Source of the DNA: Patescibacteria group bacterium
GTDB taxonomy: Bacteria; Patescibacteriota; Microgenomatia; UBA8517
DNA: 42,438 nucleotides
NCBI GenBank assembly: GCA_018823885.1
Contig: JAHJHG010000001.1
Span: forward strand, 1 to 42,438
Reading direction: 5' to 3'
Part shown: piece by piece, positions 1 through 8,409 of the stretch
Numbering within the stretch: position 1 is the first letter of the stretch
Layout: the number at the start of each line of letters is the position of its first letter
The notes under the pieces: model-generated
The model's database searches: none
Told to the model about the DNA's origin: nothing
What the model saw: only the letters and a program-made list of their open reading frames with translations
Program-made: the position numbers and the translations under genes

Positions 1-702
1 GACAAACTCGCTTGATATAAAAGGAAAAGTCAAAGAGGCGGACGAGCTGTCGAGGTTTCTTTTTTGGGAAAGAAGATTTTCTCCTCTCGGAAGGACCGAT
101 TGAAGGGCTTCAAGCTGCTGAAAACTGGCCGTTTTGGTGTAGAAAAGCTTTGTAGCCAGAGTTGTTTCTAAAAGAGTGGTAATTTTTTCAAGCTCAATGA
201 GAGTATCGGCAATTGCGGCTATGTAAATTGACACCTGGAAAAGCTTCTCTTGACCTCTTAAAATAGCTTCCTTAAGCTCCACGGCCGACCTTAAAGGGTC
301 TGTCAGCTCAGAACCGATGATTTTCCCCTGTTGCTGCATGCTGCGCCTGGTTGACTCAAGTTCGGTTATCTTCCGGTTCAGCTTGGGAAGGGCCAAGAGA
401 GCGTCAATCTGTTCTATATGGTAAGAGATATCGATGTTGTGATTAAAATTGATAAGCATGTTAAGCCAGCCGGTTGAGGCAACGTAAGGGTAGCCGGAGA
501 TAAAAAGCGTTCTTATATACTTACTACCCATCCTGATGTAATTGGGGTATTCTTTTATTCCGGAATAGGAGATAAGGTCAATCAAATCCTGCTCTCCAAA
601 TTCAAACTCTCTAACCTTGCTGAAAGGCCCGTTTTTACGACCGTTTATCTTGCTAAAGAGTACTTTTTTAATCTTTCTAAAATTTTGTTTTCCGTTAAGC
701 AT
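1..702 (-). CDS. VirB4-like T4SS ATPase, N-terminal part (cut by window edge)
   Basis: The minus-strand frame stays open from an ATG at 702 down to base 1, giving 234 codons that run off the window. The N-terminus is basic, and a middle segment (about residues 105-190) is predicted helical. The last visible residues (FPFISSE) match the run-up to the ATPase domain of VirB4/TraC conjugation ATPases. The Walker motifs would lie outside the window, so the call rests on this region and the operon. VirB4 is the motor that energises pilus assembly and substrate transfer at the inner membrane. It overlaps the upstream TraC-like gene by 8 bp, so translation is probably coupled. Confidence 0.7.
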   Translation of the reverse strand, partial: MLNGKQNFRKIKKVLFSKINGRKNGPFSKVREFEFGEQDLIDLISYSGIKEYPNYIRMGSKYIRTLFISGYPYVASTGWLNMLINFNHNIDISYHIEQIDALLALPKLNRKITELESTRRSMQQQGKIIGSELTDPLRSAVELKEAILRGQEKLFQVSIYIAAIADTLIELEKITTLLETTLATKLFYTKTASFQQLEALQSVLPRGENLLSQKRNLDSSSASLTFPFISSEFV

Positions 703-1288
703 TTGTTAAAAACTCCATGGTTTTTTCCTTAAGCTGCTGGGTTTTATTTTGGGCAGGGTTGTAAAAACTGTAGAAAAGCTCGAGAACCTCAATTGAGTCA
801 AGATATTTTGTCTTCATACCCAGTCTTTCAAGTCCCTTAACGACGATATCTTGGTTAAGTTTTATCTGCTCCCTTACCAAACTGAATTCTCCTTTCCCGT
901 TTTCGGGGTCGTAGGGAATAACAACGTAAAAGCGCCGGGAGAGAATCTTATTTCCCGAAACCAGCTTTTTTACAAACCTGGAGTAGTTTTTGATTTGCTT
1001 GATATAAACTTTTTCTTTTTCGCTTTTGCTTTTTTCCGACAACCTACCCAGATAATCGTCGATGTCGATCTCCCTTATTCTTATCAAAATCTGGATGGGA
1101 TAAGGAAGGGAGTTCAGGAAATTCTGGAAGTTATCAATCAAAACGTCCTGCTCTTCGTCGCTTTTAAGTTCAAAGTTGACCGAAGAGGCTTCAAGTACGG
1201 TTCTGTATTTTCCTCCAGGCAAAACAAGAACTCCGTCTCTTACCTCTTTAATATCGATTTGCTTTCTTGACGAATGTTTCCTAATCAT
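695..1288 (-). CDS. TraC-like domain protein of the T4SS operon
   Basis: This is a 197-aa soluble protein with no signal peptide or membrane segment. Its N-terminus (DIKEVRDGVLVLPGGKYR, then a region with LPYPIQILIRIREID) matches the TraC-like domain found between PrgI and VirB4 in Patescibacteria and Gram-positive T4SS loci. It resembles a detached VirB4 N-terminal domain. It overlaps PrgI by 8 bp upstream and VirB4 by 8 bp downstream. It probably works as an assembly or coupling partner of VirB4; no catalytic residues are evident. Confidence 0.65.
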   Translation of the reverse strand: MIRKHSSRKQIDIKEVRDGVLVLPGGKYRTVLEASSVNFELKSDEEQDVLIDNFQNFLNSLPYPIQILIRIREIDIDDYLGRLSEKSKSEKEKVYIKQIKNYSRFVKKLVSGNKILSRRFYVVIPYDPENGKGEFSLVREQIKLNQDIVVKGLERLGMKTKYLDSIEVLELFYSFYNPAQNKTQQLKEKTMEFLTNA

Positions 1289-1775
1289 AGACGGCTAAAT
1301 TCAATTTTCCTTTCTTGCCTAATTTAAAACCAAACTTTTTTTGTTTTTCCGAAAGGGGCGCAAGTATTTCCGAAGGCGCTTCTTTGCTTTCTTTTTTGTC
1401 TTTTGGTTTTTGTTTGGCCAAGCTAAGCGCGCTTTTATCTGATTTTTTGTTTCGTCTTTCAACATTTCTTAAGTACAATTCGTTTTTGTTGAAAACATAA
1501 ATTCTGGGTCGCATCCAGTATCTGATAAAGACAATCAGCCACTGAAGGACAATTCTCTCCTTTATTCTTATTGAAAGGCCTGCAAACAAGGCAAACTCAA
1601 AAATGATAAGAGGGATTTTGTAGGCGGTGAACTCCATTTTGTTCGGCAGAACCGTGTAGACGAAAGTCCCTATAAAAAGAGAGGCAAGCAAAAGAACTAT
1701 TTGGGTGAGATTCAAATTCCCCGCGATTTTATCCTCGACGGTCGTAATTTGAGCCGGTATAACGGTTGTCTTCAT
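1281..1775 (-). CDS. PrgI family membrane protein (VirB3-like)
   Basis: The product is 164 aa. It begins with the PrgI pattern (MKTTVIPAQITTVEDKIAG), followed by two closely spaced membrane helices (about residues 27-45 and 50-68) and the conserved RPRIYVFNK stretch. A Lys-rich, low-complexity cytoplasmic tail follows. PrgI proteins occupy the place of VirB3 and anchor the VirB4 ATPase to the membrane. The ATG overlaps the end of the VirB6-like gene by 4 bp (ATGA), and its own end overlaps the TraC-like gene. Confidence 0.8.
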   Translation of the reverse strand: MKTTVIPAQITTVEDKIAGNLNLTQIVLLLASLFIGTFVYTVLPNKMEFTAYKIPLIIFEFALFAGLSIRIKERIVLQWLIVFIRYWMRPRIYVFNKNELYLRNVERRNKKSDKSALSLAKQKPKDKKESKEAPSEILAPLSEKQKKFGFKLGKKGKLNLAVYD

Positions 1776-3073
1776 GCTTTAATCACCTTTCTGGCTTTTT
1801 TAACGGCCGATTTTTTGGCGGTTTCGGCGGTTGTGCTTTCCGTTTGTTTCGCGGTTAAGACATTTATTACTTGGCCGCCGAGTTTTGTAACAGCCGCCCT
1901 CCCCGAGTTGTAAAAGGTGAACTGGACCATCAGGCTTTGGGCTTTCAAAAGGGTAACAAAAAGACCGATCCCGACAAGGATGGGAATTATCGTCGTTGAA
2001 CCGGTTCCGACGTCTGTGGACAAAAAGGCCGAGGCAAGCTGGATAATAACAACGTGGACAAAGACGGAAAAGACGACGGCTAGATAGGTTTTGCTGGCAA
2101 TTTCTGAAAAGTCTGAAAACTTAGGAATCGCCCACAAAAGGAAAATCAGAGGGGAAATTGCCGCGCCAAAGGCGATAATAATAAGCCTCGAGATATAAAA
2201 AAGCAAAAGGACGGTAGCAAGGATGATAAACAAAACCATAAAAATAAGGGTGATTGTGGTTGTGCCTCCGATTGATAAATTAGCCGGGTCAAAGGCATTT
2301 AAAATCCAGGCGTCGTTTATCCCACCCGTTGATGACAAAACGGCGCTTACCAGAACGTTGCTTGTCCTGATTATCCAGTCAATAAAATAAATGGATACGT
2401 TGGCTCCAAGAAAGGCCAAGCCCAGTCTTGGCAGAATGTGTTTCAAATCAAGTTCTTCAAAACCGAAGGCCGAAGCGCTCATAAACTGAAGGCCCAAAAG
2501 AGCGACAACAACAACAAACAGGGCGTCGGCTATTCCTAAGATGACAAGCCAGAAGTTGAAAATGACCGAATTGGTAGAAACCAGGGGCGTTGTCGTCAGA
2601 AAACCAATGATTGCGTCGGTTATCGGCTTGGTTGCGCTTTGGATTATGCTTTGCAAAAATCCGGAAACCGCTTCCAAAAGAACCTGGGTCAGACCGCCGC
2701 TGGGGACTTCGGGTTCAATAGCCTGAAGCTGAATTTGGCTTTCAACCGCAGGGATATTCGGCGTGGTAAAGGCGTGGGATAAAAGAGAGGCAAATACGCT
2801 TGCCGAAAGAACAAGGGTAAGACCTATAAGTGCGTGTTTGATCGTTCTTTTGGCGTTTTCAAGGGCATCAGGCTTGCCGGTTGAGGTTATATAAAGATAG
2901 CCGCCTTTAATAAGAACAAAGACGGAAAAAACTGAGGCGATTATTGTTAGAACGGTTAAGAGTTCGGAAGAAAAGGCTTGTACCTGGGGGTTTGGGGTTT
3001 GAGCAAAGGATGGTGAAGGCAAGGCAAAGAATAGCAAAATACTTCCCAATATCGATAAAATAATTTTTATCAT
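1772..3073 (-). CDS. VirB6/TrbL-like T4SS channel protein with N-terminal pilin-like domain
   Basis: This is a 433-aa protein with a signal peptide (about 1-24, ending SFAQ). The first mature part (about 30-105) has the same layout as the neighbouring pilin: a helix, then GGYLYITSTGKPDALENAKR, then a second helix. The rest carries many hydrophobic helices, as in VirB6/TrbL inner-membrane channel proteins, and ends in a Lys-rich tail. It looks like a VirB2-VirB6 fusion. It overlaps the pilin gene by 4 bp upstream and PrgI by 4 bp downstream. The family is assigned from topology and operon order, not from a catalytic motif. Confidence 0.65.
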   Translation of the reverse strand: MIKIILSILGSILLFFALPSPSFAQTPNPQVQAFSSELLTVLTIIASVFSVFVLIKGGYLYITSTGKPDALENAKRTIKHALIGLTLVLSASVFASLLSHAFTTPNIPAVESQIQLQAIEPEVPSGGLTQVLLEAVSGFLQSIIQSATKPITDAIIGFLTTTPLVSTNSVIFNFWLVILGIADALFVVVVALLGLQFMSASAFGFEELDLKHILPRLGLAFLGANVSIYFIDWIIRTSNVLVSAVLSSTGGINDAWILNAFDPANLSIGGTTTITLIFMVLFIILATVLLLFYISRLIIIAFGAAISPLIFLLWAIPKFSDFSEIASKTYLAVVFSVFVHVVIIQLASAFLSTDVGTGSTTIIPILVGIGLFVTLLKAQSLMVQFTFYNSGRAAVTKLGGQVINVLTAKQTESTTAETAKKSAVKKARKVIKA

Positions 3074-3396
3074 CTGCCGAATGCACCTTGGGCAAGCTGT
3101 GCTACTACATTGCTTAAGACGTACGCTCCTATACTTATTGCCAAACCTAGAGCGGAATAAAATATGGTCTTTTTTGATTTTTCAAGGTTTTCCGGATTTC
3201 CCGAGCTTGTGATATAGCCAACCCCGCCCCAGACAAAGAAAAGTGCGGCCAAAATTCCTGCAAGCGTAACCAAAGTTTGAATTATGTTTTGCATGAAGTT
3301 TTCGACCTTGGCAACGTCGTCGGACTGGGCATATACGCTGGAAGCGGTAACTAAGGCAGTGATTAGAAGCGATTTAAATATTAAAAGTTTTCTCAT
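3070..3396 (-). CDS. VirB2/TrbC-like pilin subunit
   Basis: The product is 108 aa, with a signal peptide (cleavage near VYAQ) and two membrane helices flanking GGVGYITSSGNPENLEKSKK. This is the signature of the small T4SS pilin family of Patescibacteria. It is the first gene of the operon and the only one preceded by a strong Shine-Dalgarno (AAGGAGGTGAGG, bases 3410-3399, two bases before the ATG). Its product would polymerise into the pilus or transfer channel. The strong ribosome site fits the high dose a pilin needs. Confidence 0.8.
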   Translation of the reverse strand: MRKLLIFKSLLITALVTASSVYAQSDDVAKVENFMQNIIQTLVTLAGILAALFFVWGGVGYITSSGNPENLEKSKKTIFYSALGLAISIGAYVLSNVVAQLAQGAFGR

Positions 3397-3453
3397 ATCC
3401 TCACCTCCTTAAAAAATAGGGCAGAGGTTATGAGCAGGAAACTTGACTTACAA

Positions 3454-3479
3454 AAAAACTGCCAACTAAGGCAGTTTTT
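3454..3479. terminator. Intrinsic-terminator-like hairpin in the T4SS leader
   Basis: A perfect 10-bp stem (AAAAACTGCC / GGCAGTTTTT) with a 6-nt loop has a T-run on either strand. On the minus strand it lies between the predicted promoter and the pilin gene and could act as an attenuator. On the plus strand it would stop readthrough towards 3546. No gene ends here, so an ordinary 3'-end role is not obvious. Confidence 0.6.
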
Positions 3480-3487
3480 AAATAACC

Positions 3488-3523
3488 AGCCGAATTTAAC
3501 CAGAAAATAGGCATAATGTCAAC
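3488..3523 (-). promoter_or_regulatory. Probable promoter of the T4SS operon
   Basis: On the minus strand a perfect -35 box TTGACA (3523-3518) is followed after 17 nt by a weak -10 (TTAAAT). Transcription would start some 90 nt before the pilin gene, so the mRNA has a leader that contains the hairpin at 3454-3479. Confidence 0.5.
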
Positions 3524-3529
3524 TTAAAG

Positions 3530-3535
3530 TATAAT
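3530..3535 (+). promoter_or_regulatory. -10 box for a leaderless transcript
   Basis: A perfect TATAAT ends 10 nt before the ATG at 3546, so transcription should begin at or next to the start codon. No Shine-Dalgarno is present and no good -35 box is seen. Confidence 0.5.
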
Positions 3536-3545
3536 TAATGTTGAA

Positions 3546-4805
3546 ATGGGACCCGTTTTAATCTTTGACAAGTCTTTTTTAGAAAGTTTGACCGTCAATG
3601 AATCGGTGTGGCTGGATCACTTTTTTCTGTGCAATATCACGCCCCTCTTTTATGTAGAAACACTTGCAGATCTGGAAAAAGACTACAAAAGTGGAAAAGT
3701 GCCAAGAGTTTCCCAAGAGATTGTTAAAGAAATTGCCAAGAAAACACCTATCATAAATCCATGTCCAAGCATTCATCATCACAGGATCGTAGTGGGCGAA
3801 TTGTTAGGCCAAGAAGTGGATGTTGTCCACAGGAGGATACAAAGAAGTGGCGGTAAATATGTTAAATATGCAGATGGCAGTATCGGAATAGATTTTAAAC
3901 AGTTCCCAGAGGAAGCGGCATTGCATCGATGGAAAGCAGGCCAGTTTGAAGAAATAGAAAGGGATATTGCCAAAGAATGGAGAGAGGCTTTGTCAGCTGT
4001 CAACTTTGATGAAACAGTAAGCCTAATTGACTCAAAAGTTCCCCAAAATGCGAAAATCCCTAATCTACAAGCTTTAAAAGACTTTGTAGATAATTTTGTA
4101 AAGGCAAGGTATAAACAGTTTATTTATTTTGCTCTTGAAATACTTGAGGTGTCAGAAAAGGCGCGCAAGCCGATAATTAAAAGGTGGCGAGAAAATAATT
4201 GGCAAACTTTTGAGGAATTTTCCCCATACGCCGCTCATGTTTTAAAAACAAACCTTTTCTTTTATATAGGAATAAGTAGAGGCTTAATAGGAAAGGAAAG
4301 GGCTTCTTCTAATATGGTAGATATTTCCTATCTTTACTATTTACCCTTTTGTCATGTTTTTGTTTCAAACGACAGGCTACATAAAAGGATAACTCCTTTA
4401 TTTGTGGAATCAGACCAAAGCTTCATAAAGGGTGAAGAATTAAAAGCCGCCCTCCGAAAAATTAACGGTTATTATGCCGGATTACCCCAAGAAGTTAAAA
4501 AATTGGGCCCGTTTGGCTTTGCTCACTATCCTCCCATAGAAATTGATAATTTAGTTGCAGACCTACACGATAAACACCTAAAACCTTGGAGAGAAAGAGC
4601 AAAGGAATCTACCCCAGGCCTTCCTAAGCAAGATCGTAGGCTTCTCAATAAACTTAAAAAAAGGAAAAGAACACAAACTGCATATACTGGACCGCCAATA
4701 AGCTCCGATGAAGTCGACAGTATGATAGTTAGCAGACGCGTCCCAGTTGTGCGAGGAGATTGGAATATGGTACCCCCAGAAGTTCTTGAAAAGAAAAGAG
4801 GGTGA
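3546..4805 (+). CDS. PIN-like domain protein, possible RNase
   Basis: This 419-aa protein has acidic residues spaced as in PIN nucleases. D8 lies in an N-terminal LIFDKSFLESL strand, an E/D pair in FYVETLADLEK comes near residue 40, and a C-terminal segment carries VDISYLYYLPFCHVFVSND, the typical PIN ending with two Asp. About 200 mostly helical residues separate the two halves. The C-terminus is Lys/Arg-rich. It stands alone at the start of the accessory island, diverging from the T4SS operon. A toxin or defence RNase role is an inference; no antitoxin-like gene lies next to it. Confidence 0.4.
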   Translation: MGPVLIFDKSFLESLTVNESVWLDHFFLCNITPLFYVETLADLEKDYKSGKVPRVSQEIVKEIAKKTPIINPCPSIHHHRIVVGELLGQEVDVVHRRIQRSGGKYVKYADGSIGIDFKQFPEEAALHRWKAGQFEEIERDIAKEWREALSAVNFDETVSLIDSKVPQNAKIPNLQALKDFVDNFVKARYKQFIYFALEILEVSEKARKPIIKRWRENNWQTFEEFSPYAAHVLKTNLFFYIGISRGLIGKERASSNMVDISYLYYLPFCHVFVSNDRLHKRITPLFVESDQSFIKGEELKAALRKINGYYAGLPQEVKKLGPFGFAHYPPIEIDNLVADLHDKHLKPWRERAKESTPGLPKQDRRLLNKLKKRKRTQTAYTGPPISSDEVDSMIVSRRVPVVRGDWNMVPPEVLEKKRG

Positions 4806-5048
4806 CAAAGTTGTAACTTTCATATGTCTCCGACTATAGTAAATGCTAAAATGGGGCAAAGTGGATAACGAAGTGAAATTCATTATCACGAATGTACTTG
4901 GCAGACGGTTTTGAAAGACGAAATTTATAAAACGTACAGGAACACTATTAAAAAAGTTGAAAGTCCCACTTAAGACAGGTTTTAAGAATAGCTTCGACTG
5001 AGCCTTAATAGCATGGTAAACTAGAGTTATAGTGATAAAGTAAATTCT
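4806..5048. other. Intergenic region with a short palindrome
   Basis: No convincing gene is present. A perfect palindrome AAAGTTGTAACTTT sits right after the PIN-like gene (about 4807-4820) but lacks a T-run. Short open stretches at 4843-4990 in two frames look like chance or decayed coding sequence. TATAGT occurs about 15 nt before the ATG at 5049 and may be its -10 box. Confidence 0.3.
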
Positions 5049-6935
5049 ATGCGGTTTATTGGTTGTAAAGAAAATTTAGTTGATTTTATAGAAACCTTTG
5101 TAAAAGAAAGGGATATCAATGGGCCTATTTTTTGTGATCTTTTTGCAGGTACGGGAAGTGTAGCAAAACATTTTAAAAAATTAGGTTACAAAATTATTTC
5201 TAATGATTTATTATACTTTTCTTATGTTTTACAAAAAGTTTATATTGAGCAAAACGAATACCCTAAATTTACAAAGCTCCTAAGACACTTGAAGATTAAC
5301 CCCGTAGAAGAAACTCTCTTTACAAGCGAAAGTTTGAACGCAAAGGAAATTGTTAAGTATCTAAACAATCTTGAGGGCTTAGAAGGATTTATCTTTAAGA
5401 ATTATTCTCCGGAGGGAACTGACGGCCAAACCCACGTACGTAAATATTTTACTGGGGTAAATGCAAAAAAAATAGACGCTATTAGAGAGAAAATTGAGGA
5501 GTGGAAGAAAGAAAGCTTAATAAATGAGCGGGAGTATTTTTTTCTTTTGGGTTCACTTATAGAAGCTGTTCCATTCGTTGCTAACATAAGTGGTACTTAC
5601 GCCGCGTTTCTGAAAGATTGGGATCCAAGGGTTTTCAAAACCTTAACGCTTGAGGTCCCAGAAATAATACCCAGTAGTGAAACTCACAAAGTTTTCAATA
5701 TCGATGGTGTAAAACTTTTAGACAAGATCAAAAAAATAGATATTTTATATCTTGATCCGCCGTACAACGAACGACAATATGCACCGAACTATCATATTTT
5801 AGAAACGATCGCTAGATGGGACAACCCACCTATTAAAGGTGTTACAGGTATGAGGTCATATGAGGAACAGAAGTCGGAGTTTTGTAATCTACGGAAGGGG
5901 CTCAAAGCTCTTGAAAATATTCTTAAAAAGAAGAATTTTAAACATTTAATTTTGAGTTATAACGATGAAGGGATTATGCCCGAAAAGGAGATATTAAAGT
6001 TATTTAACGAATATGGCAAAACTATGGTATCGGAACAGACTTACCAGCGTTTCAAGAGTAATAGCAATGGTAAACAAAAGAATGGAGTTAAAGAGAAGCT
6101 GTATTATGTCAAAAAAGTGAATAATAAAAATAAATTAAATGATTTAAGCGGCTCGGAATGGATTTATTTTTTAAACTCTGTTGATGTAACTCACTATTCT
6201 ACTAAGGGAGCCGATGGATTCGCTCACCATTTACGGAAAAAACACCCTTCCCCTAAACCACCACAGCTAATGAAAAAATTTGTAGATTTTTTCACTAAAG
6301 AAAATCAGGTTGTTCTTGATCCTTTTATGGGGGTAGGTGGCGCTTTAATTGCTTGCTCTTTATCGAACAGAAAAGGAATAGGGATAGATTTATCAAAAAA
6401 ATATATTGATCTGTATAAAAAGGTTTGCAAGGAACTGGGCGTTGCTGAGCAGACTGCAATTGTCGGTAACTCGTTACAACTGGAAAAATTACTTAAAAAG
6501 AACACAGTTGTAGATTTTATCCTTACCGATCCTCCTTATGGCGAAATGTTGAGTAATAAGAGAACCGGACAGAGAAGAAAGAAAACTGGTGTTGCCGAAG
6601 CAACTCCTTTTACCAGCCACGAGACAGATTTAGGCAATATGGATAGAGAAAATTTTCTGGAATCATTGAAAAACATTATTCAAAAATCTACGGAGTATCT
6701 TAAGCCAAAAGGTTGTATAGCGATTTTTGTTAAGGATTTACAACCAAAAAACGGAGAGCATAATATGTTGCACAGTTTTATAGCAGATAAGTTATTAGAG
6801 ATACCTGATTTATCGTTCAGGGGCTATAAAATTTGGTACGATGCAACTCAAAAACTTTACCCCTTTGGATACCCACATGCTTTTGTGGCTAATCAATTTC
6901 ATCAATTTATTATGATATTTCGAAAGGAAAAATAA
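5049..6935 (+). CDS. Fused double DNA methyltransferase (D12-type plus N6/N4-type)
   Basis: The 628-aa product contains two complete methyltransferase units. The N-terminal unit (about 1-350) has motif I DLFAGTGS (D30) and the catalytic DPPY at 236-239, as in D12-class adenine methyltransferases. The C-terminal unit (about 370-628) has HPSPKPPQLM, motif I DPFMGVGG (424-431) and a second catalytic DPPY at 494-497, as in the N6_N4 class with permuted order. Both catalytic motifs are intact. Two units in one chain often modify the two strands of an asymmetric recognition site, as in type IIS systems. The stop lies 2 bp before the next gene, the likely cognate nuclease. Confidence 0.85.
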   Translation: MRFIGCKENLVDFIETFVKERDINGPIFCDLFAGTGSVAKHFKKLGYKIISNDLLYFSYVLQKVYIEQNEYPKFTKLLRHLKINPVEETLFTSESLNAKEIVKYLNNLEGLEGFIFKNYSPEGTDGQTHVRKYFTGVNAKKIDAIREKIEEWKKESLINEREYFFLLGSLIEAVPFVANISGTYAAFLKDWDPRVFKTLTLEVPEIIPSSETHKVFNIDGVKLLDKIKKIDILYLDPPYNERQYAPNYHILETIARWDNPPIKGVTGMRSYEEQKSEFCNLRKGLKALENILKKKNFKHLILSYNDEGIMPEKEILKLFNEYGKTMVSEQTYQRFKSNSNGKQKNGVKEKLYYVKKVNNKNKLNDLSGSEWIYFLNSVDVTHYSTKGADGFAHHLRKKHPSPKPPQLMKKFVDFFTKENQVVLDPFMGVGGALIACSLSNRKGIGIDLSKKYIDLYKKVCKELGVAEQTAIVGNSLQLEKLLKKNTVVDFILTDPPYGEMLSNKRTGQRRKKTGVAEATPFTSHETDLGNMDRENFLESLKNIIQKSTEYLKPKGCIAIFVKDLQPKNGEHNMLHSFIADKLLEIPDLSFRGYKIWYDATQKLYPFGYPHAFVANQFHQFIMIFRKEK

Positions 6936-6937
6936 GT

Positions 6938-8329
6938 ATGGAAAATAAGAATCTGTGGATCTTAACGGAAGAAAGACCAAAGAGGGAAGTTATCTCTGAT
7001 ATTTTATTAAAGTTTGCAAAAGACAATAAATTAGCTTGTTTTATTGACACTATAAGGATATTGCCAATTTTGGAAAATGGTAAGTTCTCATTTTTATATG
7101 AAGTTGTTGGTTTTCGCTGTAATAAAATTAAGAGAGTATTTATAAGGTCTGTTAGTGGCTTTTCTAGTTTTGTTGATTTTTTAGTTTTTCATCAGGAGAA
7201 ACAACCAACTCAAAATGACATTCCCCTCTATGCAATAGAAGAAACAAAAACCGACGACAGAGAAAGTCGGAATACGGGTGTTTATCAGCGCGCCTCAAAG
7301 TTTGTTTTTATTGACTACTATTACTCAAGTATTAAGAAAATAATGCTCTACAACTTGAAGATAGAGCAAAAGGTGGAGCCAACATCAACTTATATCTTTG
7401 GTACGAGATTGTTATTGACGCTTGGTGTAGAAATTTTGGGCAAGAAACTTGACGATAAAATTTTTAGACCGTTCACTTCAGTTGATGAAATTATTAAATT
7501 TAAAAGAGCAATGCGCAAGGCCCCAACGGGAAACGTCCCAATTCTGATTGAAAAATCGAATGGGAAAATCACAATTTCTGGCAGATTGTATAAATCAGGT
7601 CGTTTATCCCACGATCCAAACATTGGGGCTCTTAGCTTAATCAGTGCGGCCATTAGAAAATTAGGGTGGAAAGATGACATAGTGATAACTGAACATGGAC
7701 TAAACCAAAGCCATGTTACTGCTGGTAACAAATTCATTAAAATTGCCAACAGATTAAGCTTAAAAATCAACGGTCTTACAGTTCCCTCAATTAAAGAAAA
7801 AGATAATTATTGGAAATACGAAACAGAGGGTGAAAAACTTGGAACAATTTTTATTCACCTTGTTGTTGAAAATTTCACGGAGGGTTACTCAATATTTGAA
7901 AATCATGCCGGTTGTGAGAAAGGCTATTTCATAACCAAGGAGGGCAAGCCCATCCCATTGGAAAAATATTCCGATAGAGAAGCCTACAAAAAGGGTGATA
8001 AGAATAAAATAATCAGTATTCCTGACTTAATTTTAATAGATTTTGGAAGAACAGAGATTATCAACATTGAAGGTAAAAAATATCAATTTAGACGAAATGG
8101 AATTGAGGAGTTGAAGAATTTTGGCGATATAGAAGAAAATTACATTAAAAAATATTACCCAAAATTCAAAATCACCCGGACTGTTGTTTTGTATGGTAGT
8201 AAAGAAAACAAAATTGTCGAAATTGAAGTTGGCTTCCTTCTTAACGAAAATGGCGATCTTATATTGGGAATAAAAGCCCCGGATTTATTCAAAGAGGCAA
8301 TCAAAAATTTAATAGATTTTTGGTCATAA
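6938..8329 (+). CDS. Probable type II restriction endonuclease
   Basis: The 463-aa product is encoded 2 bp after the double methyltransferase, the usual place for the cognate nuclease. Two candidate PD-(D/E)XK centres can be seen. One has D80 followed by AIEETKTDD (E102, K104). The other has IPDLILID (P362-D363) followed by EIINIEGK (E378, K380). The second matches the canonical spacing better, while the first is followed by the conserved-looking ESRNTGVYQR. I cannot tell by eye which is catalytic. No recognition sequence can be inferred. An intact partner methyltransferase suggests the system may be active. Confidence 0.6.
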   Translation: MENKNLWILTEERPKREVISDILLKFAKDNKLACFIDTIRILPILENGKFSFLYEVVGFRCNKIKRVFIRSVSGFSSFVDFLVFHQEKQPTQNDIPLYAIEETKTDDRESRNTGVYQRASKFVFIDYYYSSIKKIMLYNLKIEQKVEPTSTYIFGTRLLLTLGVEILGKKLDDKIFRPFTSVDEIIKFKRAMRKAPTGNVPILIEKSNGKITISGRLYKSGRLSHDPNIGALSLISAAIRKLGWKDDIVITEHGLNQSHVTAGNKFIKIANRLSLKINGLTVPSIKEKDNYWKYETEGEKLGTIFIHLVVENFTEGYSIFENHAGCEKGYFITKEGKPIPLEKYSDREAYKKGDKNKIISIPDLILIDFGRTEIINIEGKKYQFRRNGIEELKNFGDIEENYIKKYYPKFKITRTVVLYGSKENKIVEIEVGFLLNENGDLILGIKAPDLFKEAIKNLIDFWS

Positions 8330-8336
8330 GTTATCA

Positions 8337-8402
8337 GCCTGTTCTGTACTCTCTGGCCTCACGCCAGAGGAAATTGAGATTGTTGAGAAAAATACAATAT
8401 GA
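8337..8402 (+). pseudogene. Possible C-terminal remnant of a methyltransferase or restriction gene
   Basis: An open stretch of 21 codons ends in TGA and reads ACSVLSGLTPEEIEIVEKN. The phrase LSGLTPEEIEIVE is typical of the last residues of type II adenine methyltransferases. It has no start codon, and the fragment is cut on its 5' side right after the restriction enzyme stop. The same DNA contains the 7-bp inverted repeat CTCTGGC/GCCAGAG (8351-8369). Confidence 0.35.
8393..8398 (+). promoter_or_regulatory. -10 box (TACAAT) of the cyclotransferase-like gene
   Basis: It ends 11 nt before the ATG at 8410 with no Shine-Dalgarno between, which predicts an almost leaderless mRNA. Confidence 0.35.
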
Positions 8403-8409
8403 ATAAGCC

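Noticed and set aside
4843-4990. Small gene between the PIN-like and methyltransferase genes
   Set aside because: Two short frames overlap without a common continuation, and neither has a recognisable domain.
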